64,000 bases of DNA from Flavobacterium sp. LC2016-01 (GTDB lineage Bacteria > Bacteroidota > Bacteroidia > Flavobacteriales > Flavobacteriaceae). Below, in pieces: positions 19,792 to 28,091 of this stretch; the stretch's first letter is position 1, and the number at the start of each line of letters is the position of its first letter. Under the pieces are notes generated by a model. The model saw only the letters and a list, made by a program, of their open reading frames with translations, was not told the DNA's origin and searched no databases. The position numbers were made by a program, and so were the translations under genes. The stretch is from assembly GCF_009711135.1 (NCBI RefSeq), contig NZ_WMIC01000003.1, positions 496,001-560,000 on the forward strand. Direction: 5' to 3'.

Positions 19792-21105
19792 ATGAGAACC
19801 AAGTCTTTAAAAAAGAACAAAATTAACGTTATCACTCTTGGGTGTTCAAAAAATGTTTATGACAGTGAAGTCCTTATGGGACAGCTGCGCGCTAATGGAA
19901 AAGAAGTTGAACACGAAGCTCCTGCGGAAAAAGAAGGAAACATTATTGTAATTAACACTTGTGGTTTTATCGATAACGCTAAAGCCGAATCAGTAAATAT
20001 GATTTTGGAATATGCAGATAAAAAAGACAAAGGCTTAGTTGATAAAGTTTTTGTAACAGGATGTTTATCTGAACGTTACAGACCAGATTTAGAAAAAGAA
20101 ATTCCGAATGTAGATCAATATTTTGGTACAACTGAATTACCACAATTATTGAAGGCTTTAGGTGCCGATTATAAACACGAATTATTAGGAGAACGTTTAA
20201 CTACAACTCCAAAAAATTATGCCTACTTAAAAATTGCAGAAGGATGCGACAGACCTTGCAGTTTTTGCGCAATTCCGCTTATGCGTGGGGCGCACGTTTC
20301 GCAGTCAATTGAAAAATTAGTAAAAGAAGCTGAAGGTTTAGCTAAAAATGGCGTTAAAGAATTAATTTTGATTGCTCAGGATTTAACTTATTACGGACTT
20401 GATCTTTATAAGAAGAGAAATCTTGGAGAACTTTTAGAAGCATTGGTTAAAGTTGAAGGAATCGAATGGATTCGTTTACACTATGCATTCCCAACTGGTT
20501 TCCCAATGGATGTTTTGGAAATAATGAAACGCGAACCAAAAATTTGTAATTATATCGATATTCCGTTACAGCATATTTCTGATTCCATCTTAAAATCAAT
20601 GCGCCGCGGTACAACTCAGGCAAAAACAACAAAGTTATTAAAAGATTTCCGTGCTTCAGTTCCTGGAATGGCAATCAGAACAACTTTAATTGTTGGATAT
20701 CCTGGAGAAACTCAGGAAGATTTTGAGATTTTGAAGGATTTTGTTCAGGAAATGAAATTTGACAGAATGGGATGTTTTGCTTATTCTCATGAAGAAAATA
20801 CGCATGCTTATTTATTAGAAGATGATGTTCCGAACGATGTAAAACAAGCCCGAGCTAATGAAATAATGGAATTGCAGTCGCAAATTTCATGGGATTTGAA
20901 CCAAGAAAAAGTTGGACAAGTTTACAAATGTATCATTGACAGAAAAGAAGGAGCACATTTTGTAGGCCGAACAGAATTTGACAGTCCTGATGTTGACAAC
21001 GAAGTATTGATCGATGCATCTAAACATTATGTAAAAACAGGTGAATTTGTTAATATTAAAATAATAGAAGCGACAGAATTTGATTTATACGGAGAACCTG
21101 CTTAA
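19792..21105 (+). CDS. rimO: Ribosomal protein S12 methylthiotransferase RimO
   Basis: This radical SAM enzyme adds a methylthio group to the conserved Asp of ribosomal protein S12. Its three domains are visible. The N-terminal MTTase domain has cluster cysteines Cys18, Cys57 and Cys91. The radical SAM core has GCDRPCSFCAIPLMRG (Cys152, Cys156, Cys159). A C-terminal TRAM-type domain covers about 370-437. The RimO-type CAIPLMRG context separates it from MiaB. Length 437 is normal. Two small envelope genes follow at 40 and 27 bp and may share the transcript. Confidence 0.96.
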   Translation: MRTKSLKKNKINVITLGCSKNVYDSEVLMGQLRANGKEVEHEAPAEKEGNIIVINTCGFIDNAKAESVNMILEYADKKDKGLVDKVFVTGCLSERYRPDLEKEIPNVDQYFGTTELPQLLKALGADYKHELLGERLTTTPKNYAYLKIAEGCDRPCSFCAIPLMRGAHVSQSIEKLVKEAEGLAKNGVKELILIAQDLTYYGLDLYKKRNLGELLEALVKVEGIEWIRLHYAFPTGFPMDVLEIMKREPKICNYIDIPLQHISDSILKSMRRGTTQAKTTKLLKDFRASVPGMAIRTTLIVGYPGETQEDFEILKDFVQEMKFDRMGCFAYSHEENTHAYLLEDDVPNDVKQARANEIMELQSQISWDLNQEKVGQVYKCIIDRKEGAHFVGRTEFDSPDVDNEVLIDASKHYVKTGEFVNIKIIEATEFDLYGEPA

Positions 21106-21145
21106 ATTTACGCTAAATTATTATCAATTTAGATAACAACTTACT

Positions 21146-21694
21146 ATGAAACCTACGAACACATTTTTTCTTTTGATTTTCACTATATGCTGTTTTAATT
21201 TAGCGTCAGCTCAGTATGGAGGCAGCTACAATGGTTATAATAATGGCTATGGCGGAGGTTATGGACGCGGAGGCGGAATGGGCATGGACAGAAGCATGAT
21301 GTCTGGACCACAGAGTTCTCCAAGCAAGCCAAAAGAGATTCCTGTAGAAGAAACTGCAGCAAAAATCGTTGAGCAAATGAAACCAGAAGTAAAACTTGAT
21401 GAACTTCAAGCTATTGCAATCGCAAATGTTTTGGCAGACAGCATGAAAGAACAAGGAATTCTTTTGAAAAACGAAAGCAGCAGTCAAGATGAAAAATTGG
21501 AACAGATTAAAGCTTTAAGAGAAAGTACTAATAAAAAAATTACTGCTTTCTTAAATCCTGATCAAATAGAAAAATACACTGCTTTCATGGCCAATTTTAA
21601 GGAAATCAAAAAAGATAAATCAAAAAAGAAAAAAGATTCTAAAGACAAAAAAGAAGCAACAGAAGAAGAAAAAACAATAAAAGCTGGAGAATAA
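21146..21694 (+). CDS. Small exported protein, Gly/Tyr-rich N-terminus and Lys-rich tail
   Basis: The 182-residue product has a signal peptide (MKPTNTFFLLIFTICCFNLASAQ). Next comes a Gly/Tyr/Met-rich segment (GGSYNGYNNGYGGGYGRG), then a helical region (~55-140) with LDELQAIAIANVLADSMKEQ and LNPDQIEKYTAF. The latter is vaguely like Spy/CpxP LTxxQ-type periplasmic proteins, and this is only a weak likeness. The tail is dense in Lys and Glu. Its place 40 bp after rimO suggests cotranscription. Function unknown. Confidence 0.82.
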   Translation: MKPTNTFFLLIFTICCFNLASAQYGGSYNGYNNGYGGGYGRGGGMGMDRSMMSGPQSSPSKPKEIPVEETAAKIVEQMKPEVKLDELQAIAIANVLADSMKEQGILLKNESSSQDEKLEQIKALRESTNKKITAFLNPDQIEKYTAFMANFKEIKKDKSKKKKDSKDKKEATEEEKTIKAGE

Positions 21695-21721
21695 TTTTTT
21701 AGACTTCAACTTACAATGTGA

Positions 21722-22633
21722 ATGATCATGGTAAAAAAACATTTTTGTTATTTGATATTAGCAATTATTATAACTTCTTGCTCTACAAATCCATATAAAA
21801 CTACTGAAAAGGTATACGATCAGCAGCTTAAAACTTTAGAAAATCAAATTACAAGTAAAGATCCTCAAGCAATTCCTCCAGTTAGTCCTGTTGTAATTGA
21901 CACTACTTATGCCGCGCAATTAGGCATTGTAAAAGATACTTTATCAAAAACGGGCTCTACTCATTTGGTAAATGGTATAACAACAGAATGGATTGGAACG
22001 GTAAATTTCAATTTAAGAAAACCAAGCTTTATTATCATTCACCATACAGCTCAAGATTCGCTAAAGCAGACGATCAACACTTTTACTAAAACTAAAACAC
22101 AGGTTAGTGCGCATTATATTATTTCTGAAAACGGAAAAGTAGTGCAAATGCTGAATGATTATTTAAGAGCATGGCATGCGGGCGCTTCAACTTGGGGAAA
22201 AAACACTGACCTCAACTCAAGTTCAATTGGAATTGAATTAGACAACAACGGTTTCAAACCTTTTACAGAAACCCAAATCAGCAGTTTAGTGGCTCTTTTG
22301 ACAAAATTGAAAAAGGATTATAATATACCGACACAAAATATATTAGGCCATTCTGACATTGCCCCAGGAAGAAAACAAGATCCAAGTGCTTTATTTCCTT
22401 GGAAAACTCTAGCTGAAAAAGGATTTGGAATCTGGCCAGATGAAGTTTTAGAAGAAGCTCCTTTTGATTTTAAAATTGAACAAGCACTTCGAATCATTGG
22501 TTACAACACAAAAAACCTTTCGGCAGCAATTATGGCTTTTAAATTACATTATATTCAAACGGATGTAACTCCTACTTTGGACCGCAAAACAATCGATACT
22601 ATTTACTCCATTTACAAAAAACAGATACAATAG
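21722..22633 (+). CDS. N-acetylmuramoyl-L-alanine amidase (Amidase_2, AmiD-like lipoprotein)
   Basis: This zinc amidase cleaves the bond between MurNAc and L-Ala in peptidoglycan or its fragments. The lipobox IITSC (Cys20) predicts a lipid anchor. The Amidase_2 domain (residues ~100-225) shows FIIIHHTA with zinc ligand His107 or His108, GIEL with the likely catalytic Glu172, and LGHSDIAPGRKQDP with ligands His210 and Asp220, the same 10-residue spacing as in AmpD. A C-terminal helical region (~245-303) may bind cell wall. ATG at 21728 is an equally good start, two codons later. A strong terminator follows. Confidence 0.93.
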   Translation: MIMVKKHFCYLILAIIITSCSTNPYKTTEKVYDQQLKTLENQITSKDPQAIPPVSPVVIDTTYAAQLGIVKDTLSKTGSTHLVNGITTEWIGTVNFNLRKPSFIIIHHTAQDSLKQTINTFTKTKTQVSAHYIISENGKVVQMLNDYLRAWHAGASTWGKNTDLNSSSIGIELDNNGFKPFTETQISSLVALLTKLKKDYNIPTQNILGHSDIAPGRKQDPSALFPWKTLAEKGFGIWPDEVLEEAPFDFKIEQALRIIGYNTKNLSAAIMAFKLHYIQTDVTPTLDRKTIDTIYSIYKKQIQ

Positions 22634-22654
22634 TAATTCAAATAATAAAAAAAA

Positions 22655-22690
22655 GCGCGTTTCTAGCATTTAGAAACGCGCTTTTTTTTT
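22655..22690 (+). terminator. Terminator after the amidase gene
   Basis: The perfect 11-bp stem GCGCGTTTCTA / TAGAAACGCGC (22655-22665 with 22671-22681) has a 5-nt loop and nine T after it. Confidence 0.92.
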
Positions 22691-22995
22691 ATGCCAGAGC
22701 TAAGAATTTAAATACAAGAAGAAAGAGACAAGAAGAAAGATTTACAAATGTAAATGGTAGCAGTTGTTTTATGTCTAGTTAAGCAAAGCTCTTTATATCA
22801 AGTAACTTATTTATTGGAACATCTTGTTGTGAGACGACAGGAATAATATTCTCTAAGTTTTATTTTAAAAGTATAACATTCTGACAAAGAAATTATTATT
22901 GAAACTCAAAGTTCTTAATAATATTTTCAATTTCACATCGTAAATCTTTCTTCTTGCCTCTTTCTTCTAACAATTAACTACTCGCATAATAAAAA
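22691..22995. other. Gene-free stretch with a long inverted repeat
   Basis: I see no coding frame here. The arms 22717-22745 and 22940-22968 are reverse complements at 28 of 29 positions and enclose 194 bp of AT-rich sequence. The arms themselves are purine-rich on one strand (repeated AAGAAGAAAGA-like units). Confidence 0.6.
22717..22968. repeat. 29-bp inverted repeat flanking 194 bp
   Basis: The left arm 22717-22745 starts AGAAGAAAGAGACAAGAAG. The right arm 22940-22968 is its reverse complement with one difference. The spacer has no ORF or recognisable RNA. It could be a MITE-like remnant or a long hairpin. Confidence 0.65.
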
Positions 22996-23027
22996 AGCTG
23001 CCAAAACATTAATATGTTTCGACAGCT
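22991..23027 (-). terminator. Terminator of the porin gene
   Basis: The arms AGCTGCCAAAACAT (22996-23009) and ATGTTTCGACAGCT (23014-23027) pair with two mismatches or wobbles. Read on the reverse strand the stem is followed by six T. An 18-base A run (23030-23047) lies between the stem and the porin stop codon. Confidence 0.75.
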
Positions 23028-23062
23028 CCAAAAAAAAAAAAAAAAAATATCAATCTTTATCT

Positions 23063-24136
23063 CTAGAAAGAGTATGTTGTAGCTATAAGTCCATAAAACG
23101 ATCCGCCTGTTGGCAATGCATCGCTATCTAAAAAGATATCTTCAGATGCAGCATCGTATCTTAACTCAGGAATTATAGTCAGTTTTCCAACTTTATAATT
23201 TAAAGAAACTGTGTTTGCAAATACACTTGAACCTGTTAAAGTTCCTAAACTTGGCGCTGCATCTTTAGCATCGAAATATTCCATTCTGTAAGCTAATAAT
23301 AGTGATGGAGAGAACGAGTAATTTGCATATCCTACTAATGAAAACCATTCTCCATCTAAATCGCCGTCAAAATCATTTTTTGTTTTAGCGTAAGTAGCAT
23401 TGAATCCAAGACCGAAACTATCACTAATTGTTTTTGATGCAACTAAATCAAATTGTGTTTTATTTTCGTCAGATGCTGGGTTACTGCTTCCTGAAGTAAA
23501 GTTCAAATAAGCGCTTCCTGTTTCTCCAATATATCCAACTTGCCCGATATAAGTTTTTTGAGTTGAACCAGCATCCATAGCTGATTTAAAATCTGTTGGG
23601 TTCGTAATACCAAACATTGCTGTAAATTTTCCTGAAGTATATTGTGCTTTTACTCCAGTATTAAAGAATGGACCATAAGAAAAAGCATATGACATACTGT
23701 AGTTTTTATTATCAACAGCATCTAAAACTTCATATCCGATATGAGTACCAAAACTACCCGCTACAAATTTAAATTTCTCAGTAACATTATAAGTAAAGAA
23801 CAATTGTTTAATTAAAAATTTTGCATTTATATCTTTATCTGTTGTTTCATTATATGAAAATTCGCCTGCTCTTTTTCCGAATCCTAAGTCCACAAATACA
23901 GAAGCTTTTCCAAAAGTATGACCTGCTTCTATTGACGCCATTCCTAGTTCAAATGAATCCTGAGAGTTGGTAAAGCTCGTTAATCCGTTCATTTGTTTAG
24001 AAAAATCATATTTATAGTACGCATCTGCTGATCCGCCCCATGTCGTTGCTGGTGGAGTTGAAGTCTCTGTATCATCTTGAGCAAAAGCAAAAGAACTCGT
24101 TAACATCGCGGCTAAAATGTGTAATACTTTTTTCAT
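23063..24136 (-). CDS. Outer membrane porin (BBP2/OmpL-like)
   Basis: This predicted beta-barrel porin has 357 residues. A signal peptide (MKKVLHILAAMLTSSFAFAQ) precedes WGGSADAYYKYDF, the usual first strand of putative beta-barrel porin-2 proteins in Bacteroidetes. About sixteen amphipathic strands follow, and the C-terminus ends GLIATTYSF with the terminal Phe of barrel proteins. In relatives such porins often sit near ammonium transport or dicarboxylate genes, but here it stands alone with long non-coding flanks. The solute is unknown. Confidence 0.85.
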   Translation of the reverse strand: MKKVLHILAAMLTSSFAFAQDDTETSTPPATTWGGSADAYYKYDFSKQMNGLTSFTNSQDSFELGMASIEAGHTFGKASVFVDLGFGKRAGEFSYNETTDKDINAKFLIKQLFFTYNVTEKFKFVAGSFGTHIGYEVLDAVDNKNYSMSYAFSYGPFFNTGVKAQYTSGKFTAMFGITNPTDFKSAMDAGSTQKTYIGQVGYIGETGSAYLNFTSGSSNPASDENKTQFDLVASKTISDSFGLGFNATYAKTKNDFDGDLDGEWFSLVGYANYSFSPSLLLAYRMEYFDAKDAAPSLGTLTGSSVFANTVSLNYKVGKLTIIPELRYDAASEDIFLDSDALPTGGSFYGLIATTYSF

Positions 24137-24501
24137 GTTTTAATTGGTTTTTGGTTATTAATTGATTCTGGTTAGTTAATCTTTATATAGCTTATTTAAT
24201 AGTATATGTCAGTTCTAAAAATCCCTCATCATCTTCAAAAAACCCCTTCATTTTCATTAGCGAATTTATTAACTTTTGTATGAGTAGAACAATTGAAAAC
24301 AACTTTTTTGATGTTTTAGAGGCAGAATTATGGATTACAAAAATTTAATAACCAATAATCGTTATTTGACATTTATATCGATTCATTTTTGAAAATTCAA
24401 CAACACGATTTTAGCCATTTTTAAATTTTAAAAAGGGTTAATCACATAAAAACAACAAAAAATCAAGCAAAAACAGCTAAATAAAACAATAAAAAAATAC
24501 A

Positions 24502-24523
24502 ACCCCCTAAAATATTAGGGGGT
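24502..24523. repeat. Perfect GC-rich hairpin in AT-rich intergenic DNA
   Basis: ACCCCCTAA (24502-24510) and TTAGGGGGT (24515-24523) enclose AATA. On the reverse strand a T-rich stretch follows. It lies 366 bp upstream of the porin ATG and is not needed for GH5 termination, which has its own hairpin at 24682. Confidence 0.6.
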
Positions 24524-24681
24524 GTAAAATAAAAATAATAAAAACATGCAAGATATTATAAAAACCAAATCTCATAAAAAACAGTAATTACACAAAGTTA
24601 AAATTCCTACAAAAAATAAACCTACAAAACAGCACAAAACAATCTTGAAGAACAGATGTAATTTTTCTTTTTAACACAAAA

Positions 24682-24707
24682 AAGCCTGTTCAAAATTGAA
24701 CAGGCTT
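24682..24707 (-). terminator. Terminator of the GH27-GH5 transcript
   Basis: AAGCCTGTTCAA (24682-24693) is the reverse complement of TTGAACAGGCTT (24696-24707). On the reverse strand it follows the GH5 stop by 22 bp and ends in a short T run. Confidence 0.85.
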
Positions 24708-24729
24708 CATAAAGAATAGAACAATTATT

Positions 24730-25695
24730 TTATTCTTGAGTATTATATTTTCTTAAAAACGTTCTGACTTTAATACCGGATTCTTTTAAATCTTCATCTT
24801 TCCATTTCCCTTCAGATTTTGCCGATTTATTGAGAATAGAACAAGTTTCGTCTTTATCAGAAACAGACCATGTGACCCAGCTTAGTTTTCTAGATTCCAT
24901 CCAATCAATATAATCCTGCCACGCTTTTACATTTAGAGGCCCATCACCAGATGCTTCCATTCCTGCGGATTCTGAAACAAAAACCGGCAATCCGCTTTTT
25001 ATAGCGGCATCTGTACGATCTCTTAATTCCTTGCCATGTGTTGCCGCATAAAAATGCATCGTATACATTATATTATTGTATCCTGTAATCGGATCTTCTG
25101 CAGGGAGATTAATATCCTGATCCCAATGCGGAGAACCAACCAAAATAATATTATTAGGATCATTTTCTCTGATTACACGAATTATCTCTTCTGCATAAGT
25201 TTTAACTTCCCACCAAGTTTCATAATCCGGTTCATTAAAAATCTCATATATTATATTCGGATACTTGGCATACTTTTTTGACATCTCGGCAAAAAAAGCC
25301 GTTGCTTCTTTCAAATTAACATTATGACTGTGCCAATCAATTATCACATAAATATCTGATTTGATAGCTCCGTTTACAACCGCTTCAATTTTTTCTTTTG
25401 AAAACTGAGGTTCTTTCATATAGGACATCTCGCCTAACTCAATTCCCATTGCAGCTCTGACAACATTACAATTAAAATCTTTTTTCAGCCAGCTTACTGC
25501 TTTTTCATTATAAAATCTCGGCCACATGCTATGCCAGCCAAAACTCAATCCGCGCAAAACAATTGGATCGTTATTTTTATCAACTAATTGAGTTCCGTTA
25601 ACACTTAACTGCCCGTGCTTTTTGACAAACTGAGCCTGTAAAACACATGAAAAGAGCAATAAAACAATAATATAAAAATGACTTCTTGATTTCAT
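24730..25695 (-). CDS. GH5 family glycoside hydrolase (endo-beta-1,4-glucanase/mannanase type)
   Basis: This is a secreted endo-acting hydrolase of GH5, 321 residues, close in pattern to subfamily 2 cellulases. The signal peptide ends near LLLFSCVLQAQ. Substrate-site residues show in VLRGLSFGWHSMWPRFYN and IIDWHSHN. The acid/base is Glu155 in IYEIFNEPD, and the nucleophile is Glu242 in VFVSESAG. The usual Trp after the nucleophile is replaced by Ser. It is the last gene of the reverse arm of the mannan locus, 10 bp after GH27. It probably cuts the glucosyl-containing backbone of glucomannan; activity on plain beta-glucan is an alternative. Confidence 0.9.
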   Translation of the reverse strand: MKSRSHFYIIVLLLFSCVLQAQFVKKHGQLSVNGTQLVDKNNDPIVLRGLSFGWHSMWPRFYNEKAVSWLKKDFNCNVVRAAMGIELGEMSYMKEPQFSKEKIEAVVNGAIKSDIYVIIDWHSHNVNLKEATAFFAEMSKKYAKYPNIIYEIFNEPDYETWWEVKTYAEEIIRVIRENDPNNIILVGSPHWDQDINLPAEDPITGYNNIMYTMHFYAATHGKELRDRTDAAIKSGLPVFVSESAGMEASGDGPLNVKAWQDYIDWMESRKLSWVTWSVSDKDETCSILNKSAKSEGKWKDEDLKESGIKVRTFLRKYNTQE

Positions 25696-25705
25696 AAATT
25701 AAAAT

Positions 25706-26938
25706 TTAAGGCGTTAATCGAAGTGTAATTACATCGTATGATGCGAGATCAGAAGCAAAATTCTTTTTAGTTGTTCCAATTTCTTTGTTCTTCCAAAGAT
25801 CTTTTATTTTATAGGTTACTTTATTAAAATCGGCTTCATAGCCAAAATCAGCATCCTTAATTATATTCTTTTTAAAATCGAAATTGACTTTTTTAGCAAC
25901 ATCACTTCTATTGATGAAAGTTATTGCCCAATTTCCATCAGATAAAGGCTTAACCCAAACCTCCAAACCATCTTCTGAAGCATATTTAAAACCTTGAATT
26001 CCTAATTTATCCTGATTGACAGCAATCAAATCTTTATTCGTCAAAATCGCCAGTGTTTCTTTCGACATTTTTCGATAGTCATTTCCTGTAAATAAAGGGG
26101 ATGAAAGCATACACCACATAGCAAAATGTGATTTATCTTCGGTATCATTCATTTCGTTTCCAACTTCCATCATGTCAAAATCATTCCAATGATCTGGACC
26201 AGAATATTTACGGATATCTTTTCGCATTTCGGCAATTTTCATGAATCCCCAAGACGACCAATTTTCAGGATGTTTAAATTCGCAGTCAAAACAAGGATAA
26301 ATATCTCCCGAAATTCTCCAAAGATTTCCAACTGGCTTTCCCCACTCCCACGGCTGATTATCACCCCATTCGCAAAGGCTGAAAACTATTGGTCTTCCGG
26401 CCGTTTTTAATGCATTGCTCATTGTTGTATAAGCCTCAGGAGCCGTAATACCTTTTGTATTACACCAATCGTACTTCAAAAAATCGATTCCTAATTTGGC
26501 ATAAAAACGAGCGTCCTGATATTCGTAGCCACGAGTTCCTGGATATCCAGCACAAGTTTGAGTGCCGGCGCAATTGTATAAACCAAACTTCAATCCTTTG
26601 CTGTGCACATAATCGATTAGTGCTTTCATTCCGCTAGGAAATTTTACAGGATCAGGAACAAGATCACCATTTGCGTCACGTTCTCTTGTCATCCAGCCGT
26701 CATCTAAAACAATATAATTATATCCTGCCGCAGCTAAACCTGATGAAACCATAATATCGGCAGTTTCTTTGACTAATTTCTCATCAATGTTTGTTGCAAA
26801 AGTATTCCATGAATTCCAGCCCATTGGTGGTGTCATAGCTAAACCTTCAAACTTCCCTCCTGCCTGATTATGTGTATTTCCCTGCCCAAAACTCAGGCAC
26901 GAAACGAATAGAGCAAATGCTGAAATAATCTTTTTCAT
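25706..26938 (-). CDS. GH27 alpha-galactosidase
   Basis: This exported alpha-galactosidase removes alpha-1,6-galactosyl side groups, as found on galactomannan. It has a signal peptide (MKKIISAFALFVSCLSFGQ). The (beta/alpha)8 domain opens with MTPPMGWNSWNTF. The nucleophile is Asp157 in FLKYDWCN, and the acid/base is Asp212 in LWRISGDI, placed four residues after Arg208 as in human alpha-galactosidase A. The C-terminal beta domain covers ~300-410. Length 410 is typical. It is followed by GH5 in the same direction and preceded by a terminator-like hairpin that separates it from the SusC/D genes. Confidence 0.95.
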   Translation of the reverse strand: MKKIISAFALFVSCLSFGQGNTHNQAGGKFEGLAMTPPMGWNSWNTFATNIDEKLVKETADIMVSSGLAAAGYNYIVLDDGWMTRERDANGDLVPDPVKFPSGMKALIDYVHSKGLKFGLYNCAGTQTCAGYPGTRGYEYQDARFYAKLGIDFLKYDWCNTKGITAPEAYTTMSNALKTAGRPIVFSLCEWGDNQPWEWGKPVGNLWRISGDIYPCFDCEFKHPENWSSWGFMKIAEMRKDIRKYSGPDHWNDFDMMEVGNEMNDTEDKSHFAMWCMLSSPLFTGNDYRKMSKETLAILTNKDLIAVNQDKLGIQGFKYASEDGLEVWVKPLSDGNWAITFINRSDVAKKVNFDFKKNIIKDADFGYEADFNKVTYKIKDLWKNKEIGTTKKNFASDLASYDVITLRLTP

Positions 26939-26970
26939 AATTAAAATTTCAAATTATTTATAATTAAAAA

Positions 26971-27005
26971 AAGTATTCCCTAATTGAGTAGATTAGGGAA
27001 TACTT
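26971..27005 (-). terminator. Terminator or attenuator between the SGBP gene and GH27
   Basis: A perfect 14-bp stem (AAGTATTCCCTAAT, 26971-26984, with 26992-27005) encloses 7 nt. On the reverse strand TTTTT follows. GH27 has the same orientation, so read-through could give a graded transcript. Confidence 0.8.
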
Positions 27006-27034
27006 AAACAAAACTCAAAACAAATAACTGCTTT

Positions 27035-28072
27035 TTATTTTAATACAAATCCCATGTCATCCATAAGGATTGTATTTCCTCCAAAATTACCCGATTCCTG
27101 AAGTGTCAGCTGATCGAAAGTAGTTGGATTTCCAATATCTGAAAATGGAATTTCAATTGTAGTCCAATTTGAAGTTATTGTTTTTTTAATTTGATAAGCC
27201 CATCCGCCAAAAACAAATATTACACTAGCAGCGGTATTTGTTGACCCGGATTTCACTTTTACTCTAAATGCTTTATATTTTGAAATATTTCTAGAATTAA
27301 ATTTCATATCAGCACCGTTCCATCCTCCAAATACAAATTTAATTGAAGATTTACCTTGCACTTTATCATCTTTAAAGTCTGTATCAAAAGTATCGCTACC
27401 GCTCCACATCCAATGTCCAGCATCACCTTGCAACGCATCATCATATAACGCAGAACCAATTGCTTCTTCAGAAACAGTCGAACCAGAAATATTTGTTACC
27501 GTAACATATTTATCTGTTGCATTAGCTGGCATTTTAAATTTAATCTCAGTCAATGTAGAAGAAATTACAGGTACATCTGCCGTTCCAACTTTCACCGTTG
27601 GATTTAAGAAATAATCACCATAAACTGTTACAATTTCACCTTCAGCAGCATTAATAGAATTATAACTCTCGAATTTTGGTGTTGGCGGTGCAATCACAAA
27701 ATCATACAAAACAGTTCCCGCTTTTGTAACAACTTTTAATTTATTACTTGAATTTGCATAGGGCGTTTTCTCGTCGATTAAAACAAATATTGCAGTATCT
27801 GTAACTAAGGTCGGGTTGAAATAAGTATCAAAATCATTAAAATAGATTTTGGTTGTATTTAAAAGCCCAGTTCCCTGAATGATATAGTAATTTTTAGGAT
27901 CTCCAACCTTAACCGGAACCAAAGTACCTTCAACAGATTTTGCAACACTTGTGATTACAGGTGCTCCGCCCCCGCTTGAAGCTTCTTCATTGTCACATGA
28001 AGAAAATACACCCAGCACCATGAATACCATCGTAAAGAATGGCAAAAGGTATTTAATTTTTATATTTTTCAT
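27035..28072 (-). CDS. Surface glycan-binding lipoprotein with IPT/TIG domains
   Basis: This is the third gene of the SusC/SusD unit and probably binds glycan at the cell surface. I start at ATG 28072 (MKNIKIKYLLPFFTM), not the TTG three codons earlier. The lipobox is VFSSC, followed by DNEE, a surface-export-like acidic stretch. Two IPT/TIG-like Ig folds (about residues 35-125 and 130-205) precede a C-terminal jelly-roll-like domain (~215-345) with GHWMWSGSDTF and FVFGGWAYQIKK. The domain order is like that of surface proteins in mannan and xyloglucan loci. It lies 10 bp after SusD. Confidence 0.88.
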   Translation of the reverse strand: MKNIKIKYLLPFFTMVFMVLGVFSSCDNEEASSGGGAPVITSVAKSVEGTLVPVKVGDPKNYYIIQGTGLLNTTKIYFNDFDTYFNPTLVTDTAIFVLIDEKTPYANSSNKLKVVTKAGTVLYDFVIAPPTPKFESYNSINAAEGEIVTVYGDYFLNPTVKVGTADVPVISSTLTEIKFKMPANATDKYVTVTNISGSTVSEEAIGSALYDDALQGDAGHWMWSGSDTFDTDFKDDKVQGKSSIKFVFGGWNGADMKFNSRNISKYKAFRVKVKSGSTNTAASVIFVFGGWAYQIKKTITSNWTTIEIPFSDIGNPTTFDQLTLQESGNFGGNTILMDDMGFVLK

Positions 28073-28091
28073 AGTTGTCAAATTTTAGTAA

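Larger units (their letters stand above)
24137..24729. other. 593-bp gene-free stretch upstream of the porin
   Basis: The stretch is very AT-rich. It holds the porin promoter region on the right of its ATG, a perfect 9-bp hairpin at 24502-24523, and the GH5 terminator at 24682-24707. No coding frame with Bacteroidetes character was seen. Confidence 0.6.

Noticed and set aside
22717..22968. Possible CRISPR or direct-repeat array
   Set aside because: There are only two arms, inverted, with one spacer of 194 bp and no cas genes in the window.
24137..24729. Missed small gene in the porin upstream gap
   Set aside because: All frames are broken or have AT-driven low-complexity translation without a start signal.
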